Shown here: piece after piece, positions 1 through 8,867 of the stretch
Position numbering within the stretch: position 1 is the first letter of the stretch
Layout of the letters: each line of letters starts with the position of its first letter
DNA from: Rhodopseudomonas infernalis
GTDB lineage: Bacteria > Pseudomonadota > Alphaproteobacteria > Rhizobiales > Xanthobacteraceae
Direction of reading: 5' to 3'
Assembly: GCF_022271405.1 (NCBI RefSeq)
Contig: NZ_JAJNAL010000044.1
Location: 1-39,908, forward strand
DNA length: 39,908 bases
Program-made: the position numbers and the translations under genes
Notes under the pieces: model-generated
The model's input: only the letters and a program-made list of their open reading frames with translations
The model's database searches: none
What the model was told of the DNA's origin: nothing

Positions 1-72
1 GATGGAGCGAAGCGTAATCCGGGGAGCGTTGTCGATGCCGTCCCGGATTTCGCTTCGCTTCATCCGGGCTAC
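1..72. repeat. Palindromic intergenic repeat (REP/BIME-like)
   Basis: The left part (GATGGAGCGAAGCG..ATCCGGG) and the right part (CCCGGAT..CGCTTCGCTTCATC) are inverted copies of each other, so the unit can fold into a long imperfect hairpin. Such short dispersed palindromes are common between genes in Bradyrhizobium/Rhodopseudomonas-type genomes. It lies downstream of the Crp/Fnr gene on the minus strand and may continue to the left of the window. Confidence 0.6.
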
Positions 73-107
73 TGACGGAGTCAGTGCTCGCGTCGCCCTC
101 ACCCCAG

Positions 108-131
108 CCCTCTCCCGCAGGCGGGAGAGGG
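108..131. repeat. Perfect 11-bp hairpin downstream of crp/fnr gene
   Basis: CCCTCTCCCGC (108-118) and GCGGGAGAGGG (121-131) are perfectly complementary around an AG loop. There is no T-tract on either side, so this is more likely a dispersed palindromic repeat than a canonical intrinsic terminator. It could still protect or end the minus-strand transcript of the regulator gene that stops at 163. Confidence 0.55.
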
Positions 132-162
132 AGCGCGCTGCGGTCCAGCCCGCAGCGGGCTG

Positions 163-843
163 TTACCGCTGCTGACTGCGCGCCATTGCGGTCAGGCGGC
201 CCATGTTCTTGAGCAGGATGCGGCCGCGGTGGAGGTCGAGGATGTCGTCTTTGCGCCAGGTCTGCAGTTGGCGGTTGACGCTCTCGCGCGCGGCGCCGAC
301 GAAGACGCCGAGTTGCTCCTGCGAGATATGCACCTCGGCGCCGAAATCGGCGGCGAGCGCGCACAGCCGCCGTGCCAGCCGCACCGGCAGCGGCTGCAGT
401 ACCGACTCGTCCATGCGCTCGCTCATCCAGCGAATCCGCTGGCACAGCAGCCCGATGAGTTTCACCGCCAGCTTCGGTTCACGCTCGAGATGGCCGAGCA
501 GATCATCACGCCGCAGCATGAAGACTTCGCTGGGCTCGCCCGCAGTCGCGTCGGTGGTGCGGCGGTGACCGTCGAGCACGGCGACTTCGCCGAACAGATC
601 GCCTGGCCCCAGGAAATTCAGGGTGAGCCGGCTGCCGTCAGCCGCGACTGTCTCGATCCGGATCTGACCACGGCGAACGCCGAACAGCGCGTCGCCGTCG
701 TCGCCCTTCCGGAACAGTACTTCGCCGGCCTCCATCTGCCGCTTATCGCCGAGCGCCGCGATCTGCTGCAGCTCATCGGCGCCCATTTCTGCGAACAACG
801 GATTGACCTTCAGCATCACCGCGAATTCAGCCTGATTACTCAT
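163..843 (-). CDS. Crp/Fnr family transcriptional regulator
   Basis: This 226-residue protein has a cyclic-nucleotide-binding-type beta-roll in roughly residues 10-130 (…GDLFGEVAVLDG… resembles the phosphate-binding cassette) and a C-terminal winged helix at about 150-215 (ISQEQLGVFVGAARESVNRQ is the recognition region). Members bind DNA as dimers and respond to a small molecule or redox signal. The N-terminus lacks the cysteine cluster of FNR, so an oxygen-sensing Fe-S cluster is unlikely; the ligand is unknown. I chose the ATG at 843 (MSNQAEF) because a GGGG-rich purine stretch precedes it and homologues start about there; the frame stays open to 1026 with low-quality sequence. It is divergent from the AsmA-like gene. 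Confidence 0.9.
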   Translation of the reverse strand: MSNQAEFAVMLKVNPLFAEMGADELQQIAALGDKRQMEAGEVLFRKGDDGDALFGVRRGQIRIETVAADGSRLTLNFLGPGDLFGEVAVLDGHRRTTDATAGEPSEVFMLRRDDLLGHLEREPKLAVKLIGLLCQRIRWMSERMDESVLQPLPVRLARRLCALAADFGAEVHISQEQLGVFVGAARESVNRQLQTWRKDDILDLHRGRILLKNMGRLTAMARSQQR

Positions 844-1058
844 CGCGATGGTTGCCCCGCCCCCGTTGACCTTGCAACGATTAGCCGCGCGAAACCGGCA
901 ATGGTTCAAAGTAAAATGTGGGGTCGGTTGCAGACTTTCCGCCAATGTCGGCGCTATCCTGCAGCCCGCGCGCGGTCCGATGCCGTGATGCGGCCCAAGA
1001 GATCGGCCACACACGGCGCGATGCACAGCCCGCGGTCACACTGCGCTGGGATAGCAAG

Positions 1059-2954
1059 ATGAGTAAGTCCAGAATTGTCGGCATCGTTGTCGTCGGCCTC
1101 GTTGCCGCGGTGGCGCTGCTGCTCACTGTCGGCATTCCGTCAGGTGCAATCTCGTCGGCGATCGAAACGCGTATCGCCCGCGCGACCGGCTACTCGGTCG
1201 CGGTGACCGGGACCAGCAAGATCGGTCTGTTTCCCGGCTTCAATCTGACCCTGAACGACGTGACCCTGACCGATCCGAACGAACCGACGCCGGGTCATCG
1301 CATCCGGATCGGCAGTGTCCGTGCCGAGGCGTCGCTCAGCAGCCTGCTGGCCGGTACGCCGCGGGTGACGGAGCTGACGCTGACGCGACCCGAGATTCAG
1401 ATTCCGCTGATCCGCGATCGCAAGCGGGTCGTCAACAAGCCGGCTGCCGATGAGCCCGGAACAAAGCCGGACACCGTGATCGATCACGTCACCATCAAAG
1501 ACGGCACCGTCATCATGGCGAACGCGGCCGATGGCGTGGAAGACCGCATCGACGGCATCAACGCCGCCATCGCGATCGATGCCGAGCGCAGCGTCGCCGC
1601 GACCGGCGCAGCGCGGCTCGGCGGCGGGCCGGCGACGTTCCAAATCAAAGCCGCCCCGGCGGGAGACGCCCAGCCGGTGCCGGTGGAGCTGACCTTCGCG
1701 GCGCCCGATCTGCTGAGCGGCGCCATCGCCGCCAAGGCCGAAGTCCGGCTGCGCGGCACGCTGCTGCAGATCAACGGCCTGTCGGGCACGCTCGGCGACG
1801 GCGCATTCAACGGCTGGGCCTCGGTCGATCTCGCCGGCAAGCCGCGGCTCAAGCTCGATCTCGATTTTCAGCGTATCGCGCTCGGCGATGCCGGCAGCGC
1901 GCCGACTCCGGCAGGCGCGCCGTGGAGCGATACAAAATTCGATCTCACCGGCCTCAACTACCTGGACGCCCAGATCCGACTTTCGGCGGCCGAACTTCGT
2001 CTCGGCGCCGGGCAGCTTGCGCCGGCGTCGATCGACGCAAAGCTGTCGAGCGGCGTGCTGACGGCCCAGTTCGCACAGCTCGGCGTTTATGGCGGCGAGG
2101 CTTCGGGTCAGTTCGCGATCGACGCGGCGCAACGCACGCCGTCGCTGACCTTTCGGGCCGACATCAAGGACGTCCGCGCCCGGCCGCTGCTCGCTGGGCT
2201 CGCGGACTTCGATCGGATCGACGGCACGTTGCGCTCCGAACTGGTGCTGCGCGCCGATGGCGACAGTGCGCGCGCGATGATGTCGACGCTCGCCGGCAGC
2301 GCGGTCGTGAAGCTGCGTGACGGCGAGGTCCGAGGCGTCAATATCGCCCAGATGATCCGAGCACTGACGACCTCGACATTGACGGGCTGGCAGGACCGCA
2401 GCACCGAGGCCACCGACCTCACCGAGCTCAACGCATCGTTTCGGATCGCCCAGGGCAAGGCAGAGACGGCCGACCTCGCGCTGGCCGGACCGCTGGTGCG
2501 GATGACCGGCCTCGGCACGATCGATCTGGGCGCCAAGGCGCTGGCGCTGAAGGTCGAACCGAAGCTCGTCCTGACAACGCAGGGACAGAGCGCCGTGCCA
2601 GGCAGCGCAGCCGCCGAGCCGGTCGGCCTCGGCATTCCGGTGGTGATCGAAGGGCCGTGGGCATCGCCGCGGATCTATCCCGACACTGCCGGTATCCTCG
2701 ACAATCCCGACGCCGCTTATGCGCGGCTGCATCAGATGGGCAAAGGCCTGTTCGGCGCGCTCGGCGGCGGCACCGATGGCGCCGACAATTCTCTCGGCGG
2801 CGCACTGGGCGAAAGCATCGGAAAGCTGATTCAGCAAGGCCTGCAGAATGGCAACGCCAAGCCGCAGCAACCATCGCCTGGCTCGCCTCCACCTCCCCCC
2901 GCCGCCGCTGATCCGACCATCAATGCGATCATGAAACAGCTGTTCGGCCGCTGA
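1059..2954 (+). CDS. AsmA family protein
   Basis: The 631-residue protein has one N-terminal membrane anchor (about residues 5-27), then a long periplasmic region rich in beta-strand repeats typical of AsmA/YhjG-type proteins, with the AsmA C-terminal module around residues 380-550. It ends in a proline-rich linker and a short NAIMKQLFGR tail. AsmA-like proteins are linked to outer-membrane assembly and inter-membrane lipid transport; that role is family knowledge, not visible here. Start chosen at ATG 1059 (MSKSRIVG), which puts the hydrophobic anchor at the N-terminus; the frame is open further upstream to 918 but that part looks non-coding and overlaps the divergent promoter region. Confidence 0.85.
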   Translation: MSKSRIVGIVVVGLVAAVALLLTVGIPSGAISSAIETRIARATGYSVAVTGTSKIGLFPGFNLTLNDVTLTDPNEPTPGHRIRIGSVRAEASLSSLLAGTPRVTELTLTRPEIQIPLIRDRKRVVNKPAADEPGTKPDTVIDHVTIKDGTVIMANAADGVEDRIDGINAAIAIDAERSVAATGAARLGGGPATFQIKAAPAGDAQPVPVELTFAAPDLLSGAIAAKAEVRLRGTLLQINGLSGTLGDGAFNGWASVDLAGKPRLKLDLDFQRIALGDAGSAPTPAGAPWSDTKFDLTGLNYLDAQIRLSAAELRLGAGQLAPASIDAKLSSGVLTAQFAQLGVYGGEASGQFAIDAAQRTPSLTFRADIKDVRARPLLAGLADFDRIDGTLRSELVLRADGDSARAMMSTLAGSAVVKLRDGEVRGVNIAQMIRALTTSTLTGWQDRSTEATDLTELNASFRIAQGKAETADLALAGPLVRMTGLGTIDLGAKALALKVEPKLVLTTQGQSAVPGSAAAEPVGLGIPVVIEGPWASPRIYPDTAGILDNPDAAYARLHQMGKGLFGALGGGTDGADNSLGGALGESIGKLIQQGLQNGNAKPQQPSPGSPPPPPAAADPTINAIMKQLFGR

Positions 2955-3117
2955 CGCCGACGGCATGCTCGCCCCCATCGATCGGGAATCTGTCGAATCG
3001 GCGAACCAGGGCGAGTGCTGCGGACACCAATCCGAACCCGGGCGCCTTGGCCTACCGGAGCGGCTCGACTAAACTCGTGACCGGCAGCTGGAGCGTTTCG
3101 ACTTGAGGGAAGCCACC

Positions 3118-4029
3118 ATGACGACGACGATGGCCAACAGCTCCCGCCTTGGCCTGCTCGCCGCGAGCGCCCTTGTGTTCGCTGCGCTGTCCGCGCAAGC
3201 CCCTGCTCGGGCCGCGGACGAAGCCGATGCTGACGCGCTCAAAGGCCAGGCCGTCACTGTGCTGAAGGCCACCAAGGCCTGCTTCCCGGCGATCGTCGAT
3301 GTCTCCGGCTTCCTGATCCCGCGCGACGAGATCTCGGTTCGGCCCGACCGGCCCGGCGCCAAGGTGACCGAGGTGCTGGTCGAGCCCGGCGAAACCGTGA
3401 CGCAGGGGCAGCCGCTGGCGCGGCTCGCGGCCGACGGCGCCGCCGCTACCGTGCTGGCGCCCGTTGCGGGCCTGGTTTCCAGTTCGACCGCAGTGATCGG
3501 AGCGCCGGCCTCGCCCAAGGGCGAAGCGCTGTTCAGCATCATCTCCCGCAATGAATTCGATCTGGTCGGGCAGGCCCCGACCAGCAACCTGCCGCAACTC
3601 GCGGTCAACCAGCCCGCCACGGTGAAGATCGTCGGCTCGCCCGACGAAATCGAGGGCCGGGTCCGCCGCGTTTCGGCGACCGTCGAGCCGAACAGCCAGC
3701 TCGCCAACGTGTTCGTCGGCATCAGCTCGACCAAGCGGCTGCTGGCGAACGCCTCCGGCCGGGCGATGATCAAGACCGGCGAAAGCTGCGGGATCTCGGT
3801 GCCGCTGACGGCCGTGCTGTACAGCTCCGCCGGCACCGTCGTTCAGGTCGTGCGGCGTCAGACCATCGAGACCAAGCGCGTCGAGGTCGGGCTGATGAAC
3901 GGCGGCAATATCGAAATTCGCGAGGGCCTGCAGGACGGCGACGTCATCGTTGCCAGGGCCGGCGCGCTGCTGCGCGAGGGCGACACTGTGCGGCCGGTGG
4001 TCGCCACCGCAGAGCCGGCGGCGGAGTAA
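3118..4029 (+). CDS. Periplasmic HlyD/RND membrane-fusion-type protein
   Basis: 303 residues beginning with a signal peptide (cleavage expected near ARAADEA, about residue 33). The middle has the biotinyl/lipoyl-like hairpin of efflux adaptor proteins (EVLVEPGETVTQGQPLARL), followed by beta-barrel and membrane-proximal-like segments (VEVGLMNGGNIEIREGLQDGDVIV is the typical C-terminal motif). Such proteins connect an inner-membrane pump to an outer-membrane channel. It lacks the long coiled-coil hairpin and has no pump gene next to it, so its partner is unknown. ATG 3118 follows a GAGGGA at about 3106; an in-frame TTG at 3103 is less likely. The gene is followed by a dispersed repeat. Confidence 0.75.
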   Translation: MTTTMANSSRLGLLAASALVFAALSAQAPARAADEADADALKGQAVTVLKATKACFPAIVDVSGFLIPRDEISVRPDRPGAKVTEVLVEPGETVTQGQPLARLAADGAAATVLAPVAGLVSSSTAVIGAPASPKGEALFSIISRNEFDLVGQAPTSNLPQLAVNQPATVKIVGSPDEIEGRVRRVSATVEPNSQLANVFVGISSTKRLLANASGRAMIKTGESCGISVPLTAVLYSSAGTVVQVVRRQTIETKRVEVGLMNGGNIEIREGLQDGDVIVARAGALLREGDTVRPVVATAEPAAE

Positions 4030-4077
4030 GCGATCGGTCGCGATACGTCGGATCAATTATCCGCGGGCATCGTGCAA

Positions 4078-4166
4078 GGTGGCGTGGAGCGACGCGAAGC
4101 TCACACGTTCTTAGCGGCTCATCCGGCTCGCGTGGGCACGGCGCTACGCGCCTTTGCCAGCCCTAC
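4078..4166. repeat. Dispersed repeat family A, copy 1
   Basis: This copy has GGTGGCGTGGAGCG..CGAAGCTCAC on the left and GCGTGGGCACGGCGCTACGC..TTTGCCAGCCCTAC on the right. Closely related sequence recurs at 6059-6150 and, in opposite orientation, at 16698-16826. The rest of the 4030-4351 gap holds only AT-richer leader sequence of the chemoreceptor gene, with no further gene visible. Confidence 0.7.
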
Positions 4167-4351
4167 AACTTATCCGATCCAGCAGGAAGGGCTGGGTGAA
4201 GCAAAGCCCGTCAAAAGCAGCCGTACTTCTACCTGCTTATTCATACGATGAGTCATAGTACCTGCGTATCATACGATGTCGCTTGTTAATGCTACGATCA
4301 GCGATCGAACCTATTCATCGTCGATCGCTTCAATCGACCGAGAACAACTCC

Positions 4352-6031
4352 ATGCGACTGACCGTGACACGCGCCGTCCTCCTGTTCGGATTGATCATCG
4401 GCTCTGGACTGATCGCGACCTTCGGCGCCAGTCAATATGGCCTGTCGCAGCTCAAGGTCGGCGGCCCGCTGTACGATCAGCTCAAGCTTGGTAACGACCT
4501 CGTGGCCGACATCCTTCCGCCGCCGGCTTACGTCATCGAGGCCTATCTCGAAGCCACCATGGCGGTGCAGGATCCCGGGGCGGCTGCCCTGCACCATGAG
4601 CGCCTGAAACAGCTGAAGAAGGACTACGACAATCGCCAGGCCTTCTGGCGCAGCGCGCCGCTCGATCCGGTCATCAAGGCGCGACTGATCGAGGACTCCG
4701 ATCGCGAGGTCAAGCAATTCTGGGAGGTGGTCGAAACCGGGCTGTTCCCCGCGCTCGAGGCCAAGGATCCGGACGCGGCGATGCTGGCCTACGGTCAGCT
4801 GACGGCGCTCTACACCGCGCATCGCGCGATCATCGACGACATCGTCACACGTACCACCGAGCTCAACGCCGCCACCGAAGCAGCCACCGCGGTCCGCGTC
4901 GCGGATCTCAACGCCCTGCTATGGGGCGTGTCGGGCGCTGTCTTCGTACTGTTCGTCGTCGGCCTGGCCGCCATCCTCAGAGGCGTGATCGCGCCGATGA
5001 CGCGGATGACGGAGGTGATGCGGCGGCTTGCCGAAGGCGACCGGTCGATCGCAATCCCTGCCATTACGCGCCGCGACGAAGTCGGCGCGATGGCGCGGGC
5101 CATCCAGGTCTTCAAGGACAATGCACTACGTGTCGAGGCGATGGAGTCCGAGAAGGACGTCCGCTCGCGGGCCGAGGCCGAGCGCCGCGACGAGATCCAC
5201 AAGATCGCCGACGACCTCGACCTCGCCATCGGCCGGATCGTCCAGACCGTGACGTCGACTTCCGCCGAGATGGAGTCCGCGGCGAGCAAGCTGGCCGGCG
5301 CCGCGAACTCCACCCAGCAACTCGTCGGCAACGTGGCGGCGACGTCGCAGCAATCCTGTGCCAGCGCCCAATCGGCCGCTCAGGCCTGCAACGAGGTGGC
5401 GACCTCGGCGTCACAGATCGGCAGCCAGATGCGGCAATCGCAGGATATCTCGCGCGCCGCGGTGCGCCAGGCGCAGGAGACCAACGCCAGGATTTCCGAA
5501 CTATCGAACGCGGCCAATCGTATCGGCGACGTCGTCAATCTGATCAATGCGGTGGCGTCGCAGACCAACCTGTTGGCGCTCAACGCCACCATCGAGGCGG
5601 CACGCGCCGGCGAAGCGGGGCGCGGCTTCGCCGTCGTCGCCTCCGAGGTCAAGGCGCTGGCGTCGCAGACCGCCAAGGCTACCGAGGAGATCACCGGACA
5701 GATCGCCCAGATGAAAGCCGCCACCGATCAGTCGGTATCGGCGATCGAGGCCATCGGCGCGACCATCCAGCAGATTGCGGAGATCTCCGATCAGATCTCG
5801 GCCGCGGTCGATCAACAGGGGACGGCGATGCGCGAGATCGCCGGCGGCATGCGGCAATCGGCCGACGGCGCCAGCGAAGTCTCCGGCACCATCGTAACGG
5901 TGCGCGAAGGCGCCGAGCACACCGGCGCGGCATCGGCGCACGTCTATGAGCTCGCCGCTTCGCTGCTCAGCGAAAGCCGCCACCTCAGGACCGAGGTCGA
6001 CCGCTTCTCCGCCGCGGTGCGGGCCGCGTAG
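4352..6031 (+). CDS. Methyl-accepting chemotaxis protein
   Basis: 559 residues. TM1 lies at about residues 8-28, a helical periplasmic sensor region follows to about 186, TM2 ([20 protein letters not shown]) is at about 188-210, then a HAMP domain to about 263 (ending [13 protein letters not shown]). The cytoplasmic signalling domain fills the rest. The conserved hairpin tip is visible as [20 protein letters not shown] around residue 410. Family role: senses a periplasmic ligand and controls CheA kinase. The sensor ligand cannot be read. There is no C-terminal CheR-docking pentapeptide. Start chosen at ATG 4352 (MRLTVTRA); a TTG at 4283 in frame is less plausible because it would leave TM1 away from the N-terminus. 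Confidence 0.92.
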   Translation: MRLTVTRAVLLFGLIIGSGLIATFGASQYGLSQLKVGGPLYDQLKLGNDLVADILPPPAYVIEAYLEATMAVQDPGAAALHHERLKQLKKDYDNRQAFWRSAPLDPVIKARLIEDSDREVKQFWEVVETGLFPALEAKDPDAAMLAYGQLTALYTAHRAIIDDIVTRTTELNAATEAATAVRVADLNALLWGVSGAVFVLFVVGLAAILRGVIAPMTRMTEVMRRLAEGDRSIAIPAITRRDEVGAMARAIQVFKDNALRVEAMESEKDVRSRAEAERRDEIHKIADDLDLAIGRIVQTVTSTSAEMESAASKLAGAANSTQQLVGNVAATSQQSCASAQSAAQACNEVATSASQIGSQMRQSQDISRAAVRQAQETNARISELSNAANRIGDVVNLINAVASQTNLLALNATIEAARAGEAGRGFAVVASEVKALASQTAKATEEITGQIAQMKAATDQSVSAIEAIGATIQQIAEISDQISAAVDQQGTAMREIAGGMRQSADGASEVSGTIVTVREGAEHTGAASAHVYELAASLLSESRHLRTEVDRFSAAVRAA

Positions 6032-6058
6032 TTGCATGATCCCGTCGGGTGATTGACG

Positions 6059-6150
6059 CAGGGTGGCGCTGAGCGCAGCGAAGCCCACGCGCTCCAGCCG
6101 CGGCGGCTATGACGCGTGGGCACGGCGCTGCGCGCCTTTGCCCACCCTAG
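6059..6150. repeat. Dispersed repeat family A, copy 2
   Basis: Starts AGGGTGGCGCTGAGCGCAGC and ends with GGGCACGGCGCTGCGCGCCT..GCCCACCCTAG. It matches 4078-4166 over both arms and fills the gap between the converging chemoreceptor and lysyl-tRNA synthetase genes. The ends (AGGGTGG..CCACCCT) are inverted repeats, so the unit can form a stem. Confidence 0.75.
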
Positions 6151-6159
6151 GCTCAGTAA

Positions 6160-7797
6160 CTACGCGCTCCGCGCCAGCGCGCCGTCGATCATCGCCACGG
6201 CGTTGGCGAGGCCATAAACCGCCACGAACGAGCCGAAGCGCGGGCCCTTCTCCTGGCCGAGCAGCACCTGGTACAGCATGTTGAACCAGTCGAGCGACAC
6301 GCCCGGCTTGCCGTCCTTGGCGGCCTTCTTGTGATCGAGGAACGGCTCGCGGCGGCCGATCTCGTAGACGACGTCCTGGATCGCCTCGGCGGTGGCGTCG
6401 GCCGGCAGTTGCGACAGCGCATCGCGCAGGTCCTGCAGCGCCGCGCGCTCGGCGTCGGTCGGATCGCGGAACACCTTGGTGGGCGCGACGAAGTCACGAT
6501 AGTAATTGATTGCGTAGCCGACCATGGCGTCGAGCTTGGGATGCGACTGCGGCGTCACGCCCGGCCGATAGCGCCCGATGAAGCCCCACAGCGTCTCGGC
6601 ATTCTCGGCGTTGGACGACGACACCAGCGTCAGCAGCAGCTGGAACGTCACCGGCATGTCCGACTTCGGCGGATTGCCGGCGTGAATGTGCCAGACCGGA
6701 TTGGCGAGCTGCTGCTTGGCGTCCTGCCGGCTGAAGCCGTCGAGGAACTGCTGATAATCGTCGACGTTGCGCGGGATGACGTCGAAATACAGGCGCTTGG
6801 CCGCCTTCGGCTCGCGATACATGAACAGCGACAGCGATTCCGGCGAGGCGTAGCGCAGCCATTCGTCGATGGTCAGGCCGTTGCCCTTCGACTTGGAGAT
6901 CTTCTGGCCCTTGTCGTCGAGGAACAGCTCGTAGTTGAAGCCTTCCGGCGGGGTGCCGCCGATCGCCTGGCAGATCTTGCCGGACAGCTTCACCGAGTCG
7001 ATCAGATCCTTGCCGGCCATCTCGTAGTCGACGCCGAGCGCGGTCCAGCGCATCGCCCAGTCCGGCTTCCACTGCAGCTTGCAGTGCCCGCCGGTGACCG
7101 GGACGGTGACGCGCTCGTTCGTTTCGGGATCGTCGTACGACACCGTGCCGGCCTGGACGTCGTGCTCGGCGATCGGCACCTGCAGCACCACGCCGGTGCG
7201 CGGGCAAATGGGGAGGAACGGCGAGTAGCTCGCGGCGCGCTCTTCGCGCAGCGACGGCAGCATGATGGCCATCACCTTGTCGAGCCGCTCCAGCACCTTG
7301 AGCAGCGTCGCATCGAACCGGCCACCCTTGTAGTAATCGGTCGCCGAGGCGAATTCGTAGTCGAAGCCGAAATGATCCAGAAACGCGCGCAGCCGCGCGT
7401 TGTTGTGGGCGCCGAACGACTCATGGGTGCCGAACGGGTCCGGCACGCTGGTCAGCGACTTGCCGAGATTCTGCTCGAGCAGCTCCTTGTTGGGCACGTT
7501 GTCCGGCACCTTGCGCAGGCCGTCCATGTCGTCCGAGAAGGCGAGCAGCTTGGTCTTGATCTTGTCGTCGGTGAGGACGCGGAAGGCATGGCGCACCATC
7601 GAGGTGCGGGCGACCTCGCCGAAGGTGCCGATATGCGGCAGGCCGGACGGACCATAGCCGGTCTCGAACAGCACCTCGTCCTTGGGCTGCTTCTTGAGCC
7701 GGTTCACCAGCGCGCGCGCCTGCTCGAACGGCCAGGCGTTGGATTGTTCGGCGAGCGTGCGCAGGTCGGCCGCGCTGGGCAGATCGGTCGTGGTCAT
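6160..7797 (-). CDS. lysK: Lysyl-tRNA synthetase, class I
   Basis: 545 residues, the usual length for class I LysRS. It charges tRNA-Lys with lysine in the cytoplasm. The HIGH-type motif is seen as [10 protein letters not shown] near residue 50 and the KMSKS-type motif as KISKSKGNG near residue 300, which places it in the archaeal-like class I enzyme found in many alphaproteobacteria rather than the class II LysS. The ATG at 7797 (MTTTDLP) follows GGAGACGTTG and is preferred over an in-frame TTG at 7809. It lies 53 nt downstream of the solute-binding protein gene on the same strand, so co-transcription is possible. Gene name is used variably (lysK or lysS). Confidence 0.95.
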   Translation of the reverse strand: MTTTDLPSAADLRTLAEQSNAWPFEQARALVNRLKKQPKDEVLFETGYGPSGLPHIGTFGEVARTSMVRHAFRVLTDDKIKTKLLAFSDDMDGLRKVPDNVPNKELLEQNLGKSLTSVPDPFGTHESFGAHNNARLRAFLDHFGFDYEFASATDYYKGGRFDATLLKVLERLDKVMAIMLPSLREERAASYSPFLPICPRTGVVLQVPIAEHDVQAGTVSYDDPETNERVTVPVTGGHCKLQWKPDWAMRWTALGVDYEMAGKDLIDSVKLSGKICQAIGGTPPEGFNYELFLDDKGQKISKSKGNGLTIDEWLRYASPESLSLFMYREPKAAKRLYFDVIPRNVDDYQQFLDGFSRQDAKQQLANPVWHIHAGNPPKSDMPVTFQLLLTLVSSSNAENAETLWGFIGRYRPGVTPQSHPKLDAMVGYAINYYRDFVAPTKVFRDPTDAERAALQDLRDALSQLPADATAEAIQDVVYEIGRREPFLDHKKAAKDGKPGVSLDWFNMLYQVLLGQEKGPRFGSFVAVYGLANAVAMIDGALARSA

Positions 7798-7850
7798 CAA
7801 CGTCTCCAACCGCCGGCAGGCGGCTCCTTCAAGTCAAAACGTGGCTCGGC

Positions 7851-8786
7851 TCAAAACGGGCTGACGGAAAAATAGCGCAGCCACAGGTCGGTATAGCGCC
7901 CCTTGTCCCAGAGGCGAAACAGCGCCCAGTTCAGCGACTGGCGCAGCAGGTCGTTGCCCTTGCGCACCGCGATGCCGACGCCCTCGCCGAAATAGCGGCT
8001 CTCGGTGAACGGACCGCCCGAGAAGGCGCAGCAATTCTCCGAATCGGTGCCGTTGATCCAGAACGCCAGCGAGATCGCATCGCCGAAGATGAAGTCGACC
8101 TCGCCGCGCTTCAGCGCCGCGCGCAGCGCTTCGTCGTTTGGATAGGAATGCAGCTCCGCGTCGGTGAACATCGCCTTGAGGTAGGCCTCGTGCGCGGAGC
8201 CGGCGATCGCCCCGACCTTCTTGCCCTCGAGATATTCCGGACGGATCTCCGGCATCACGGCGTCCTTGCGGGCAACGAAGCGGCCGGGCGCGCGGTAATA
8301 CGGATCGGTGAAGTCGACCTTGGCGCGGGTCTGCGGCGTCACCGCCAGCGACGCGATGATGGCGTCGCCGCGGTTGCCGGCGAGCGCATCGAGCAGCGTC
8401 TCGAAGCGGCGCATCTGCACCGTGCAGGTGACCTTGATCTCCTCGCACAGCGCCCGCGCCAGATCGACATTGAAGCCGGCCGGATTGCCGTCGGGGCCGG
8501 TGAAATTGAACGGCGGATAGTCGGTCTCGGTCAGGAAGCGGATCACCGTGAGGCGCGACAGGTCCGGCCGCTCCGGCCGGCGCCGCGGATCCCAGAAGCC
8601 CGGCACCGCATGCGCGGTCGCGGCCGCCACCGCCTTGGCTTCCGCATCGGGCTCGGCCGCGCGTGCGCCTGTGCTCAGAACGAGGCTCGGCGTCAGCAGC
8701 ACGCCGGCGACCGCGGCGGCGATCAGCGCCGCGCGCCAGCCGGCCGATCGGCCGCTAAACATTTTCTCGATCCAGGGCTGCATCAT
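7851..8786 (-). CDS. Periplasmic amino-acid-type solute-binding protein
   Basis: 311 residues, SBP_bac_3 family. An N-terminal signal sequence is clear (hydrophobic core ALIAAAVAGVLLTPSLVL, cleavage after GARA). The ligand-binding lobes start at RFLTETDYPPFNFTG and include GFNVDLARALCEEI and VTPQTRAKVDFTDPYY, typical of polar-amino-acid binding proteins. It should bind a small polar solute in the periplasm, but no ABC permease or ATPase of the importer type is adjacent. The neighbouring exporter-type ABC protein is a different class. ATG 8786 chosen; GTG 8798 and ATG 8783 are alternatives, and the ribosome-binding site is weak for all. Confidence 0.85.
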   Translation of the reverse strand: MMQPWIEKMFSGRSAGWRAALIAAAVAGVLLTPSLVLSTGARAAEPDAEAKAVAAATAHAVPGFWDPRRRPERPDLSRLTVIRFLTETDYPPFNFTGPDGNPAGFNVDLARALCEEIKVTCTVQMRRFETLLDALAGNRGDAIIASLAVTPQTRAKVDFTDPYYRAPGRFVARKDAVMPEIRPEYLEGKKVGAIAGSAHEAYLKAMFTDAELHSYPNDEALRAALKRGEVDFIFGDAISLAFWINGTDSENCCAFSGGPFTESRYFGEGVGIAVRKGNDLLRQSLNWALFRLWDKGRYTDLWLRYFSVSPF

Positions 8787-8867
8787 AAGGGTCCGCACCG
8801 GCCGGTCTTATAGACCATCCGCCGCGCGACGCGAGCGTTTTGGCCCGGCGAGAGGCCGGTTAGGCGG

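Noticed and set aside
1140-2978. 612-codon minus-strand frame
   Set aside because: Antisense of the AsmA-like gene, with arginine- and alanine-rich composition typical of shadow frames.
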